A DNA stretch of 64,000 bases from assembly GCF_023159225.1 (NCBI RefSeq), contig NC_063172.1:58338828-58402827 (forward strand), in the 5' to 3' direction. The number at the start of each line of letters is the position of its first letter. The stretch's first letter is position 1. The position numbers were made by a program, and so were the translations under genes. This DNA is from Perognathus longimembris pacificus. Lineage: Eukaryota; Chordata; Mammalia; Rodentia; Heteromyidae. Below are positions 1 through 10,445 of the stretch, in pieces. Below the pieces are notes generated by a model. It was not told the origin of the DNA, searched no databases, and was given only the letters and a program-made list of their open reading frames with translations.

Positions 1-68
1 CCAGGGACAGTGCTCAGGCCTTGAGTCCAAGGCCCAGGACTGGCCAAAAAAAAAAAAAAAAAAAAAAA
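1..68 (+). mobile_element. 3' end of an IDL-Geo-type SINE, cut by the window start
   Basis: The first 46 bases match, almost base for base, the end of the complete SINE at 61735-61949, including the motif CCAGGACTGGCC, and are followed by about 22 A residues. Only the last part of the right (Geo) monomer is present. The A tail is long and nearly pure, so the copy is probably fairly young. Confidence 0.85.
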
Positions 69-324
69 GCAGTGGCTTGGAGCAGAGTGTGAACAGGATG
101 GAGGGTTGCAATGTGTTTCAGATCCTGGGTATGTTTTGAAGGTTGAAAGCTCAGATTTGATTGATGATTTGAAACCAGTGTGAGACTGGAAAAAGGTGAA
201 GAGTCAAGGATTAGTTCAAAGTGTTTGTCCTAACCAATGAGGGCTAGTGTGAACTGCCGGGTGCAAAGCACTGGAGAAAGGTGAACTGAGAGAGACAGTG
301 AGTGAAACTGGAAAGCTGAACATG

Positions 325-418
325 GAAACGTTCATGAAAGTACTCACTGCCTTATGTATGAATCTGTGAGCCCTCTGTACATCACTTTAATAATAAAGAA
401 ATGAAAGGAGAAAAAAAA
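325..418 (+). mobile_element. L1 3'-terminal fragment
   Basis: The stretch GTACTCACTGCCTTATGTAT followed by a gap and TGTACATCACTTTAATAATA matches the 3' extremity of L1 copies at 22888-23120 and 58900-59002, including the terminal AATAAA-type signal and an A-rich tail. It is a heavily 5'-truncated copy of about 90 bp; the left boundary is uncertain by 10-20 bases. Confidence 0.65.
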
Positions 419-1274
419 GGATTTTTTTACAGTCTGTTGGACAATCACTTAAATTGTCATTGGGAGGAGGTTCCATACACGCATAGTGGGAACTGAGAAG
501 CAAAGTATTCTCTCTGAATCCAGAAAATTGAATAGCAAGGATCCTATAGAACTCTAGACACATTCTGTGGGTCACTTTGCTATGTACTGACTCTAATTTT
601 ACCAGACAGAAATGCAGTTGGTTTTACATCCTTGTTTTGTTATGTGTTTGTTTTGCTTTCTGCTTTGAAGATCACACTTTGCTTTCAAGGCTACCTGGAT
701 TAAATCAGCTGAGGTCATTGGTAAGCAAGCAACACACACCCATCACATTTTCCATTCACTTGACAGTGGGCTGCTGGCTCTTCAAGAACAGAGCAAGTTA
801 ATGCAATAATGTTGCGAAAAAGGGAAAGGAAGCCTGTGTGGGTGGTTATCATCAGTTATGGAAAGCCAAATCCTTGATCTCTAATGAATCCACAGATGGG
901 CCTTGACGTCTCCCCCAGTGAATCGCTGCACTTTTCAAGCTTGACCAAGGGAGAAGTGGCCTGCTGAAACATCACGGGTGTGTCAAGTGTGGTAGATTCG
1001 TGTAAGCAGATCTTCTCAAAACTTTTGCTCTTAGGTTGCCATACCTACCTCCTCATGTTGCATCCTTTTCCTTTTCTGTCATTGGAAATTGCTTTTAAAG
1101 ATGTATTCATTTTTAATACCTTCCTTAAGAAATTCACTTGAACTCAGAGAACTTAAAACAATGTATTTTCATCCTCTTATTGTTCTATAAGAGACAAGAG
1201 ACCAAATGTGGTCTGACTGGCTAACATCAAGGTGTTTTTGAGGAGGCTCTAAGGGAGAATCTGCTTCTTTATTA
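419..1274. other. Low-copy DNA, no feature seen
   Basis: Mixed-composition sequence with no repeat I recognise, no splice-bounded open frame and no long ORF beyond chance length. A 74-codon frame at 577-801 is hydrophobic and low in complexity and has no recognisable domain. Confidence 0.5.
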
Positions 1275-1690
1275 TGGTTTGTCCCCACCATCCACCCCCA
1301 GTGGCATTAAAATTCGAGCTTCTTGCCTCCTACTTCAGAATGTGACTGACTTCAGGAGAAAAATCTTTGCACATGACCAAACCAAGCTGCATTATCAGCA
1401 TGGACTTTAGTCCAATATGAGTGTGTCCTTATAACCAGATAAAATTTGGGAGGAGATATATGCATACCAGAAGTATAGCCAGTGCTGCCATGTAATGAGA
1501 ACTGCCAACATCTCAGAGAGAAGCCTGGGATAGATCCTTCCCTAGTTCCTGAGCCAGGTGCCTGGCCCACATCCATTTTGATCTTGAACTTCTGGTCTTC
1601 GGGATGATGAGATGATAAATTTCTGCTGCCCAGCTCTTCATTTTGGTCTGCATTGTTACAGCAGTTGGATCACATCAATACATGTGTCTT
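1275..1690 (+). mobile_element. Ancient MaLR/MLT1-like LTR, diverged
   Basis: Several short blocks fall in the order expected for a widely dispersed mammalian MaLR-type LTR: a TCAGAATGTGACTG-like block (1336-1349), a TCCAATATGA..TGTCCTTATAA block (1410-1434), a CTTGAACTTCTGG block near 1583-1596, then GATAAATTTCTG (1613-1624) where younger copies have the AATAAA signal. Identity is low and indels are frequent, so this is an old insertion predating rodents. The family name is from memory and uncertain. Confidence 0.5.
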
Positions 1691-3828
1691 TTCCAGCTCT
1701 GGAAGCTGCCCTCGTCCCCTGGCTCACAGGTTTTTCCTTTACCCTCAAGATCATCAGCACTGCACTTCTCTGACCCTCCTTCCATGACAGCTAGAAAAAG
1801 CTCTACAATTTTGGAGAGACATGTGATTTTTCTTAGGTCTATTTGAGTAATCTAGGGTAACCTTTGCATATCAAGGTAAAAGATTTGGGGGATTAGGGCG
1901 TAGACATCTTAAGATAGTGTTCATTCATCTTCCCACCTCAGAAGAATATAGATTTTAAAGTACCCTAATGAACATGACATCAGGAGACAGACTGGGAAAA
2001 GCAGATGTAGGCAGAAGCAAACATAGGGGCAAACATAGAGATGTGATCATAGATTCCCAAGTAGACCCCACCAGCATTGCTTGGGAGCTATCACTGCTCT
2101 GTATATCAGTTTTCTTATTTGTAACCAAGAAATAGCATTTGCCTTCTGGAATAACCTCTGCTTTCCAGAACGAAAAGAAACAAATAAGATAAGAGTAAAT
2201 GGACATTGGTGAAGTACACTTGTATAGAAGACACATATATTATACTCTGTAACACATGCAGCCTATAAAGCTGTCGAATAGTGATGGTATTATAGTTTCC
2301 TGTTCCAGAGGAAATGGAGCATCAAAGGAGAAAAAATAACCCAGAAACATTCACATATCTCCTCTTTCACAATTGTGTTTGGGACCAGTTGTAGCATTGA
2401 GACTCATTTCAGGAGAGGGGTGAAGGAGGAGAAAGAGGAGAAAGGAAGGAGATTCAAATCTACTGATCGTCCACCATGGACAAGTGGTAGAGAAACATTT
2501 TGCCCACATTTTTGCATCCACTCTCCACTAAGCATCAGCTTTTGTTGTCACTGTATATAGTCCCAGGACTCCAAGTTCTAAATATGCAGTGTTTGCAGGT
2601 CAGAGCTTCTCCTACCCAGACTCAATGAGTCCTAAACCTTTTAAAACAGTACCAATGAAAGGCTAGAAGCACATTTGAAAGATCCTCTAGTGCCCCTCAC
2701 CCCTTTTAAAACTAGGTATCAGGAGCCAGGGTCTGTGTTGGCTGCAGGGGTCATTGTAGGGGCTTGAAGGCAGAGGATAATTTCCATATAAATGATGTTA
2801 CCATATTCAATATTTCCACAAAGTTCTTTTGAGATCAAATAGACAAATACTACAATGGAAAAACCAGTATACTGAGGCATATACCCAAACCAAAACTACT
2901 TTTAAGGATGAAGTGGCAATTCATCTGCTGAATACATATTTTCCTGTTTCTTTCATTATTAGAAGGAAAATTTTAAGCTTAGGCAAGATCCAAGTATAAT
3001 GTATCTATTAAATGAAATATACCTAATTAAAATTCTGTTGGACAGATTTCATTTTCTCAGTCTGTGGCAGAACCAAGTATTAAATGCCAGTGAGAACAAT
3101 ACATCTTCCTGGTGATATTGTTGTATCTTTTCTTCCTTTGAAAGTAAGGTGATCATTTACCGATGAAACAATTTATTTCTGCAATAGGTCTATTCCTCAT
3201 GAAAGCCTTGGAACTGGAACTCTTTAATAAACGTTACAAAAGCTTAGTGATTTTAGCTGAGAAATGGTTGCTTTCACTGTTACATATTTTATGAATTATT
3301 TTGGTATAATCCTTGGTTTCTTCATTGTACAAAATTTCTTCTGTACTTCTCTGCCTTATTGTTTACATTGTGACTACCAGCCCAGGAATTTTTTCTCTTT
3401 CTGGTCGCCACTTTATGTCCACTTTCTCCTATCCCCTCCAATCATACACTTTCATCCCTATCCCCCAGAAATCACTGTGAGATAAAGCAACATTTACTCT
3501 GTTTCCATTTAGAAAGTCTGTTTCAAGTCTCATGGCTACTTACTTTGATGAATGCCTTCTTAAAGAAAGAGAATTCCTTGTCTTCACCCACATCCAACCA
3601 TCACTCAACCTTCATGCCTTTCTAACTTTATCTGTACACCAGTTCCTCCCAACCGTTGCCCACATGTCACTTGAATAATTGTACTCCCATGTCCTCTGTC
3701 TTCCCTTTGTCCATAATGATGGTTAGCCCCATACAGTTCATAGTTTTTCTCTAAAGCAGAAATCTGACAAACCAATTCAGCTCTTATAACTCTGTGATCT
3801 ATCTGCCTCTCACATATTAAATTTTTCT
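1691..3828. other. Low-copy DNA, no feature seen
   Basis: About 2.1 kb without a recognisable mobile element or gene. Short purine-rich stretches occur (for example near 2410-2450) and an AT-rich part lies at 2930-3300. Open frames are short and without domain signals. Weak ancient repeats may be hidden here. Confidence 0.45.
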
Positions 3829-3945
3829 GTGCAGGTCCTAGAGCTTGAATGCAGGCCCTGGGTGCTGTTCCTGAGCTTTTGGCTCAATGGTAGCTCTCTG
3901 CCCACTTGAGCCATAGCTCATTTCTGGCCTTTTTGCCGGTTAATG
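3829..3945 (-). mobile_element. SINE fragment (Geo-type right monomer), minus strand
   Basis: Reading the minus strand gives the Geo-type block: CTCAAGTGG-like, then TGAGC..., then a GGGCCTGCATTCAAGCTCTAG-type end. On the plus strand it shows GCTTGAATGCAGGCCCTGGG and CACTTGAGCCATAGCTCATT. The left, 7SL-like half is missing beyond about 3945, and divergence from the young copies is substantial. Confidence 0.7.
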
Positions 3946-4084
3946 TGTTCAGAACACTAAGGGTTCCTGCAGAGGAAGCTTTGAAATAAGTAAAAATCAG
4001 GCTGCTTGTGGCAGGGCAATGCCTGTTAATGTTTCCTCATGTTCATCACATCCATGCCTTGGCCTTTTCAATTTAAAGACATTT

Positions 4085-4887
4085 CCTACCATGACTGGCC
4101 GAATCCTGTACTAGCTATTCCCTATGAGGGTTTATGTTTCTTTGGGTGTGGGTCACTTCACTTAATGTGATTTTTTTCCAAGTCCTTCCATTTCCTTATG
4201 AATGGGGCAGTGTCATTCCTTCTGATGGAGGCATAGAATTCCATTGTGTATATGTACCACATTTTCCTGATTCAATCATCTACTGAGGGGCATCTGGGTT
4301 GGTTCCATGTTTTAGCAAAGACAAATTGTGCTCTGATGAACATAGTTGTGCTGGTGGCTTTAGTGTGGTCTTACTTGTAGTCTTTTGTGTAGATGCCCAA
4401 AAGTGGGGTTGCTGGGTCATAGGGAAGCTCTATGTTTAGCCTTCTCCAGAACCTCCACACTGCTTTCCAGAGCGGTTGAACAAGCTTGCATTCCCACCAA
4501 CAGTGTAGTAGGGTTCCCAACATTTGTTATTGTTAGATTTCCTGATAATGGACATTCTTACTGGGGTGAGATGGAATCTCAATGTTGTTTTGATTTACAT
4601 TTCTTTCATGGCCAGTGATGTAGAGCACTTTTTCATGAGACTCTTGGCCATTCTCATTTCCTCTTCAGAGAAGTTTCTTTTTAGGTCTTTAGCCCATTTG
4701 TCAAGAGGGCTGTTAGTTCTTTGATTGTTTGTTTTGGAGGAATTTAATTTTTTGAGTTTTGTGTATATTTTAGATATCAGGCCTTTGTCCATTGTATGGC
4801 CAGTAAAGATCTTTTCCCAATCTGTGGGCTTTCTATTTATCTTGGAAGTTATGTCCTTTGTCCTGCAGAAGCTTTGCTGCACCCATA
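4085..4887 (-). mobile_element. L1: inverted 5' part (ORF2 end plus start of 3' UTR)
   Basis: Minus-strand L1 sequence running from the ORF2 C-terminal region (near 4887) through the ORF2 stop and about 35 bp of 3' UTR (near 4085). At about 4888 the orientation flips and the same element's later 3' UTR continues on the plus strand. The two parts are complementary rather than overlapping in L1 coordinates, which is the layout left by twin priming during L1 insertion. Confidence 0.8.
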
Positions 4888-4888
4888 T
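4595..4888 (-). pseudogene. L1 ORF2 C-terminal fragment
   Basis: ORF2 protein of LINE-1 is the endonuclease/reverse transcriptase that copies L1 RNA into the genome. This minus-strand open frame carries the signature of the region downstream of the reverse transcriptase domain: NRKPTDWEKIF, then DKGLISKIY, then WAKDLKRNFSEEE, then MKKCSTSLAMKEM. It lacks the endonuclease and RT catalytic domains and ends without the cysteine-rich tail in frame. It is a dead fragment inside the inverted L1. About 95 codons stay open, implying modest age. Confidence 0.85.
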
Positions 4889-5250
4889 GATCACATAAGA
4901 TGATGCCAAGTGAAATGAACTCCACGTTATGGAGACAAGAGTTATACCACTGTTGTAACTATTATTATCATCTCATGTGAAACCCTACCTTTTGTATTTT
5001 TTAGTTATTTTTTCTTGTCTGTTTGTTTGTTCAATTGTTTTGTTTAGTTTTGTTTCTCTTGCATTCCCTTGCTGTGGTTGTACCCCGCTACCACTACATC
5101 TCATCCAAATATGCTGGATACTGTTTATATGGGTATTAGAACTGGGGAAGGGAAGGGGAATACCATAATCGAGAGACAAAGGACAAAAAGACAAACCATT
5201 CCAAAAGCAATACTTATAAAACCATTTGGTGTAAATCAGCTGCACAACTC
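4888..5250 (+). mobile_element. L1: 3' UTR part of the inverted element
   Basis: The plus-strand block starting ACATAAGATGATGCCAAGTG and passing through AACCATTCCAAAAGCAATAC matches the 3' UTR of the L1 at 63476-64000. It stops before the purine-rich tract and A tail expected in this family. A minus-strand ID element follows directly. The true 3' end is therefore missing, by deletion or by rearrangement linked to the ID insertion. Confidence 0.75.
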
Positions 5251-5258
5251 AGGGGCTA

Positions 5259-5349
5259 ACATTCTGTTTATGTGGTGCTGAGGAATAGAACCCAGGGCTT
5301 CATTTATGTTAGGCAAGCACTCTACCACTAAGCCACATTCCCATCCCTC
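5259..5349 (-). mobile_element. ID-type SINE (tRNA-Ala-like), minus strand
   Basis: The plus strand shows TGTGGTGCTGAGGAATAGAA followed by CCCAGGG, and GCAAGCACTCTACCACTAAG, the reverse complement of the ID/tRNA-Ala-derived left monomer (B box GGTTCTATTCC, A box near GGCTTAGTGG). No Geo monomer is attached on the 3' side beyond a few bases, so this is an ID monomer or a truncated dimer. Confidence 0.8.
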
Positions 5350-5710
5350 ACTTATCTTGTAATAGAAAATATTCATTGTTTTCAATAGGTTACTTTGTGT
5401 AGATTCTGTTGGAGAAAATGAGAGAAAGTTGTATTTCTTTATTCTTCATTCTTTCCTACGCATGCATTTTATTAATCTGTCTATAAAAGTCATTATGCTT
5501 TTATAAAGCATTATGCCTCTATAAAGTCAAGTTGATTATCATCCAAAATCTTTATTATTACATCATTAAATTTTTATATCTAACGTTCAGTCTTTTAAGA
5601 TCTACTATACTTTTTGGGTTTTATCACAGCTATAGTTTGAATAATTTAAAAAGAAGATGTTATAGCTTGTTTTCAATTACTATAACTGAATATAAATGTA
5701 AGAAATAAAG

Positions 5711-5790
5711 GTTGGTGTGTGGCAGCAGCAAGGTGCTATAGTACTTGGCTAGCATGTGTGAGGCATGTTTTGATTCTTATTACCTTCTAC
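5711..5790 (+). mobile_element. Diverged ID-like SINE
   Basis: GTACTTGGCTAGCATGTGTG followed by AGGCATGTTTTGATTC retains the tRNA-derived ID layout (consensus GTGCTTGCCTAGCATGCGTG...GGGTTCGATTC). The B box is degraded to TTTTGATTC. Old copy; boundaries approximate. Confidence 0.5.
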
Positions 5791-6391
5791 AAAACCAAAC
5801 AAGGGGTTATTGAGCTGTGGTTCTGGAGGTGGAGAGCTATGTGGTCAGGAAGGCCACATCTGGTGAAGTTTCTATCAAGCTCGAGGCAGAAGAACACCTA
5901 GTGGAAAAGCTCAAGCTTCTTAAGAATTTCTTTCTCATTCCATAACATTAGCAATGCAGTCTTGGTTTCCTATCCCCATGACCTTGTCTAATAATAATTG
6001 CTTTCAAAAGCTCAACTTCCAACTTCCATTAACTTAAAGTGAAAGATACCTTTCCAACAAATGATTTTGAGAGGGAACACCAAAACCACAGCTGGTGCCA
6101 GACATGTCAATCAATACCAGAGCAGGAAGCCAGACCAGGAGGATCCTAGGCCTCATTCCATTCTGTAGAAAATCATTAGTAAGATACACAAACACCAAAG
6201 AAAAAGTCACATATTAATTTCTTGCATTGTCTTTTTTTCTGAGCCATGATCGCCAACTGAGAAATGGTTTTGTGATTGAGATGACAAAACTCTAAGATAA
6301 GCGGCATCATTTAATTGTTAAACATTCTCTAGTTTTTAAGTTTTTCCATAGTACTTTACAGTCATCATAAGCTAAACTGTTACAGGACCTG
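5791..6391. other. Low-copy DNA, no feature seen
   Basis: No recognisable repeat, no convincing open frame and no clear regulatory motif cluster. Confidence 0.4.
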
Positions 6392-6525
6392 CTCTTCTGT
6401 TTTTGTGTGTGCTGTCTCTGAGTTTCTTTTGCTCAAGTCTAGTGCTCTATCACTTGAGCTACTTTCCTAGTTAGGCTGGTTTTGCACCATGATCCTCACA
6501 TCTCAGTCTCTTGAGCTGTTATTAT
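6392..6525 (-). mobile_element. Diverged 7SL-Geo SINE, minus strand
   Basis: The plus strand shows CTTTTGCTCAAGTCTAGTGC..CACTTGAGCTAC (Geo-type half), then GGCTGGTTTTGCACCATGAT..CATCTCAGTCTCTTGAG (7SL/B1-like half). The order is that of the composite SINE read in reverse. There is an internal deletion of about 30-40 bp between the halves. Confidence 0.65.
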
Positions 6526-7620
6526 TGATTGGTCCTTAAAGGAAAGAGAGTGAAGAAGGACTGAGGATTTGTGTATGACACAAAGATTAAATAGCAAGTG
6601 TTTTTTTACTAGTATGAATTTTCCTGATAACTACCTAATGCATAATATAAACTATAAGACAAACAGCTTTAGGGAGGAGAAAAGAAACTCCAGGGTTAAA
6701 AAAAAAGTGAAGAAAATACAGGTCTATTTGCAAATAAGAGAAACTTTTAGGCAGAAAACATCACTAGAACAACTGGGATATTTTATGTATAATTTAAGTT
6801 AAAAACTGTTAGAAAAAATTGATAACTCTTAAGTAAATTTGTTATTCTCATTTCCATGTCCAAAGGTGGAGTTAATGTTGACATCTCTTAACAACCACCA
6901 CAAACTTTAAAGTGTGTTTTCATCCATAGATAATGTCAATGTTGTAAAATTTGGATTACGACCATTATTTATTGTTTATTTACTTTCGTTCAGTAAAACA
7001 GTTACTGCCTCCTAGCTCTTGTTTTTCCTGGCCCGTATGTCAGAATATGAAGATAGCCTGGCATTACTACTTTCCTTAAGTCTCCTTTCAGTTGACTCCC
7101 TTCTCTGTGATAATAAGTATCTTCTCTCACATCTTGTTTCTTGGCAAAAGCAAACCAATTGCCCTTCCTTTCCAACTCTATAGAATAAGGACCTTATCTA
7201 GGTCATGGTAGATTGGCTTTTATTTTAACTGTTCTTCAATATGTAAAAGTAGGTGGCTTGATTTAAGATTTTTATAAAAGTATGATTGCATAAAAATTGC
7301 CTTAGTTTTTTTTTGAAATGAGGTGATAAAATATGTATATAAAATGGCTATCTTGTTGAGGGAAATATGGCATAGGACAACGGGTAGGGCTGGAAAAAGA
7401 AGGATATGCTGCAGATATTTAGCATAGTGTTGTATAGGTAAGCCCCCAGGGTTTGCGTGTAAGATCCTAAGTAGTTGTGTGATTCAAGGGGTCCTAAGTG
7501 TAATCAAGTTCATTCTTAGCACATTGACCATGTGATGTTACAGCAACCCAAAGCCACTACAAACTTTCACGACTTTAACCACCATAACTTTTATCTTAAT
7601 TTTTATACGTTATATTATTA
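6526..7620. other. AT-rich low-copy DNA, no feature seen
   Basis: About 1.1 kb of AT-rich sequence. A 77-codon frame at 6569-6802 is lysine/asparagine-rich as expected of AT-rich noncoding DNA and has no recognisable domain. Confidence 0.4.
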
Positions 7621-8210
7621 TCAAGAAATATAGACCTTGGCTTTTGTGAATAGTGCTGGAATAAACATGGTTGTGCTGGTGGCATTACCATATCCTGGTT
7701 TGTGATCTTTTGAGTAAATGCCCAGGAGGGAACTTGCTCTATCATAAGGTAGTTCAATGTTTAATTTTTTGAAGAACCTCCACCTTTCTTTCCAGAGTGG
7801 TTGAACAAGTTTATACTCCACCAAGAATGTATTACAGTTCTCTTTTGGCCACACTGTCATTAGTATCTGTTATCATTTTGTTGATAATGGCCATTCTAAC
7901 TGGGATGAAGAGAAAATTTAAATGTTGTTTGGATTTTCATTTCTTTTATGGCCAGAGAAGTTGAGTATTTCTTCATGTGTCTATTGGCCATCTTTACTTC
8001 TTCTTCTGAGAAGATTCTCTTTAGCTCATTAGCCCACTTATAAATTGTTTGCGTTTTTTTTTTTTTTTGAGGGTTTAATTTTTTAAGTTCCCTGTTTATT
8101 TTGGATAGTAGATCATTGTCTGGAAAAAAATCTTCTCCTGTTCTGTACACTATCTTTTTAGCTTGTTGGCTATGTCCTTTGCCATGCAGAAATTCTTTAG
8201 TTTCACACAT
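7621..8210 (-). pseudogene. L1 ORF2 C-terminal remnant, frame-broken
   Basis: Two open pieces in different frames belong to one decayed ORF2 end. Piece one (7896-8210) shows INRELKKLNPQ, WANELKRIFSEEEVKMAN and MKKYSTSLAIKEM. Piece two (7621-7860) shows EYKLVQPLWKERWRFFKKLN, then IELPYDRASSLLGIYSKD. The conserved HCWWEC-type cysteine motif preceding KLVQPLW is damaged (VEY replaces WEC). It cannot encode a functional protein: endonuclease and RT domains are missing and the frame is split near 7870-7890. Confidence 0.85.
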
Positions 8211-8545
8211 TCCTATTTATCAAGTTTTTCGTTGATTTGCTAAGCTTGTCTCTTTACTCAGAAAGTTTCTACCTGGGCTCCAGAGCCCCAATGTTCCTGC
8301 TACCCTTTCCTGTAATAGTTTCATGGTTTTAGATCTCACATTGAAGTCCTTGATCCATTTTGAACTGATGCTGGTGCACAGTGATATATAAGGATTTACT
8401 TTCCATTTTCTTCATGTGGATATCCAGTTCCATTTGTTGAGGAGGCTGCCTTTGTTTTTGGCTCCCTTGTTGAATATTAAATGGTTGTAAGTCTGTGGGT
8501 TTACTTTTAGGTTTTCTATTCTATTCCACTGGTATTCAAGACAGT
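7621..8545 (-). mobile_element. L1 fragment, ORF2 C-terminal half, minus strand
   Basis: Minus-strand L1 extending from near 8545 (upstream) to 7621 (downstream). It covers ORF2 from the region after the RT domain to shortly before the ORF2 stop. It has frame breaks and a T15 run at about 8054-8069. The 3' UTR is absent. The next minus-strand L1 (8546-9898) abuts it on the 5' side, apparently a later insertion. Confidence 0.85.
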
Positions 8546-8666
8546 GTTTTGTTTAATTTAATTTTATTGTCAAGGTGATGTACAGAGGGGTTACAGTTAC
8601 ATACATAAAGTAGTAAATTTATGTCTTGTCATACTTGTTACCCCCTCCTTCATTTTACTCCCACCT
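8546..8666 (-). mobile_element. L1 3' terminus, minus strand (left of LTR insertion)
   Basis: The plus strand reads TTAATTTTATTGTCAAGGTG then ATGTACAGAGGGGTTACAGT, the reverse complement of the L1 3' end. It matches 49745-49860 closely. The element is split by an LTR at 8667 and resumes at 9176/9182, continuing to about 9898. Confidence 0.85.
8661..8666 (+). repeat. Left target-site duplication of solo LTR (CCACCT)
   Basis: CCACCT here is repeated exactly at 9176-9181. Removing the LTR plus one copy restores the uninterrupted L1 sequence seen in the paralogous copy near 49866-49880 (CTCCCACCTTCC), which confirms both boundaries. Confidence 0.85.
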
Positions 8667-8792
8667 TGTCAGGAGCCGAGCTAGCAGCTAAGCTCATCCT
8701 GACCTCTGGCTGTGCCGATGTCGCCAGAATGTCGGGAGCCAAACTTGCAGCTAAATTCATTCTCACCTCTGGCTGTGCTGTTACCGCCAGGA
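8667..8792 (+). repeat. 63-bp tandem duplication in LTR U3
   Basis: Two adjacent 63-base units share TGTCRGGAGCC at their starts and CACCTCTGGCTGTG / GACCTCTGGCTGTG at about position 36-49, with scattered differences. The duplication is internal to the LTR, so it was present in the source retrovirus or arose in this copy. U3 duplications commonly change enhancer content; no factor binding is demonstrated here. Confidence 0.8.
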
Positions 8793-9175
8793 TATGCTAG
8801 ATGCACGGACATTTGTTCACAGCCACTATCTGGAATTGCTTTGCTATGTCTGCACCTTGCTATGTCCGCTGGAGTAGATTCCTATGTTAATCAACCTTGT
8901 CCTGTGTTTATTGTAATCAAATGTTGTAAACTTCAAAGCCTCTTTGTGTTCTTAAATTTTAACAACCCTATGCTATTCCCTGGTTCCAAAACTGCATATA
9001 AGCTGGAAGTTAAGAATAAACTTGGCTGCAGTCTTGAGTTTCAATCTCGAGATGCAGACCTTCCGTACCCCATCTTTGCCTCTTGTCTTTTTTCTCTTGT
9101 CTTGTATTTTTCCTTTTCTTTAATCCTCTCCCCCTTCAGTCAGGATTCCAGTTCACTGCTGGCTGGCTTGGCAGG
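8667..9175 (+). mobile_element. Solo LTR of a class II (ERVK/IAP-like) endogenous retrovirus
   Basis: A 509-bp insertion in an L1 3' UTR, bounded by 6-bp direct repeats (CCACCT), the size typical of betaretrovirus-like ERVs. It begins TGTCAGGAGCC. It carries a TATA-like CATATAAG at 8995-9002 and an AATAAA at 9015-9020, followed by a CT-rich U5-like region (9070-9140). The first about 63 bp are tandemly duplicated (8667-8729 and 8730-8792). The right end reads GGCAGG before the duplication, so the usual terminal CA is followed by two extra bases. A 174-codon frame at 8712-9236 crosses the LTR boundary and is not a gene. No gag, pol or env is present: the internal region was lost by LTR recombination. 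Confidence 0.8.
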
Positions 9176-9898
9176 CCACCTTCCTCTTCCCTCCCCTCAG
9201 AGTTGTTCAGTTAATTTCCAACATATTGTCTTGTGAGTATCACTATTGCATTGGTTCTCCCTTCATTGTTTGTCTCACCATTTTGATATTCCCCTTCCCT
9301 TTCCTAATTTAGATAAGTGTATGTACAATACCCAGGGTACTGAAGTCAAACCAGTAACAACAGGAAATAAACCATAGGAAAGAAAAAAGTTCACAAAGTA
9401 CATTAAAATAATAAAAACAATAAAAACTTGTTTCTATATCTTCAAGTTCATGTCACTCATCATCATCTTAAATGATCATATGTACATAGCTGTTGAGCTA
9501 TTGTGATCCTCTACTAGGACTATCCTAGACATTTACTAATGAGGGAAACCATGGAATCAATGTTTCTTTGGGTATGGCTCATTTCACTTAATACAATTTT
9601 TCCAAGTCTTTCCATTTCCTAATGAATGGGGTAATGTCATTCTTTCTGCTGGAAGCATAGAAATTCATTATGTATATACATCACATTTTCTTGATCCATT
9701 CATCTACTGAGGGGAAACAGAGTTGGTTCCATATTTTAGTTATGGTAAGTAATCCTGCAATGAACATAATTGTGCTGGTAGCATTCGTATGGCCTTGTTT
9801 GTGATCCTTTTGGTAAATGCCCAGAGGTGGTATTGCTGGGTCACAGGGAAGCTCTATGTTTAGTCTTTTGAGGAACTACCATATTGCTTCAAGCCAGT
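9176..9898 (-). mobile_element. L1 3' UTR and ORF2 end, minus strand (right of LTR)
   Basis: Continuation of the L1 interrupted at 8666: 3' UTR from 9182 to about 9530, then the ORF2 C-terminal end to about 9898, where the copy is 5'-truncated. The ORF2 stop region is the reverse complement near 9530-9540. The start of 9176 includes the right copy of CCACCT. Confidence 0.8.
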
Positions 9899-9910
9899 TT
9901 TTTTTTTGCC

Positions 9911-10445
9911 AAGATGCCCCTCAATGGAAGAACCAAGCAAAGCAAATGTGTTCTATATATACAGTGGAATTTTACTTATCCATTAAAAATAATGATATTG
10001 TACTTATTTACAAAGAAATGGAAATAACTGGAAAAAATCATGTTAAGTGAAGTAGTTCAGGCCAAGATAGACAAAAGATACATGTTTTTCTTATATGTGG
10101 AAGCTATATTTAGCTTATAAGTAAATACATTGGGTGGTATGTAAGTGTATACAAATATATTAACTGGAATATGGTAAATTCAAGAAAAATATCAAAATAA
10201 TATAATTCTCTAGAAAGACTTCAAAGTTCAGCAAAATAAAACACCAGAAAATGGGTACTCAAAAATGGTGGGGTACGGTCAAGGAAAAAGTGGTAGTTTC
10301 ATGAAGAGAAGAGGGAGAAGAAGAGATTGAGACAAGAATCCAATGTTTAGCCTACAAAATTAAGAAGAGTGAGGTAAAAGGTGGGGAACTTTTAAACCAG
10401 TTTGTTAAATGGCAAGTCCTTTGTACAACTACTTAAAGATAATAA
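9911..10445 (+). mobile_element. Older L1 fragment (ORF2 end plus 3' UTR), plus strand
   Basis: CCAAGATGCCCCTCAATGGA, then ATATATACAGTGGAATTTTA mark the ORF2 end (PRCPS..YTMEFY in L1 proteins). The 3' UTR follows and ends CTTTGTACAACTACTTAAAG, the 3' terminus of an older L1 subfamily also seen at 25640-25725 (-). It overlaps the preceding L1 in L1 coordinates, so it is a separate, older insertion in opposite orientation. Confidence 0.75.

Noticed and set aside
8712..9236. 174-codon plus-strand frame, the longest in the window
   Set aside because: It crosses the LTR end, the target duplication and L1 3' UTR, which no real coding exon would do. The residues are low-complexity serine/leucine-rich sequence from CT-rich U5.
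9898..9911. Second twin-priming inversion at this head-to-head L1 junction
   Set aside because: The two arms overlap in L1 coordinates and end in different 3' UTR types, so they are separate insertions.
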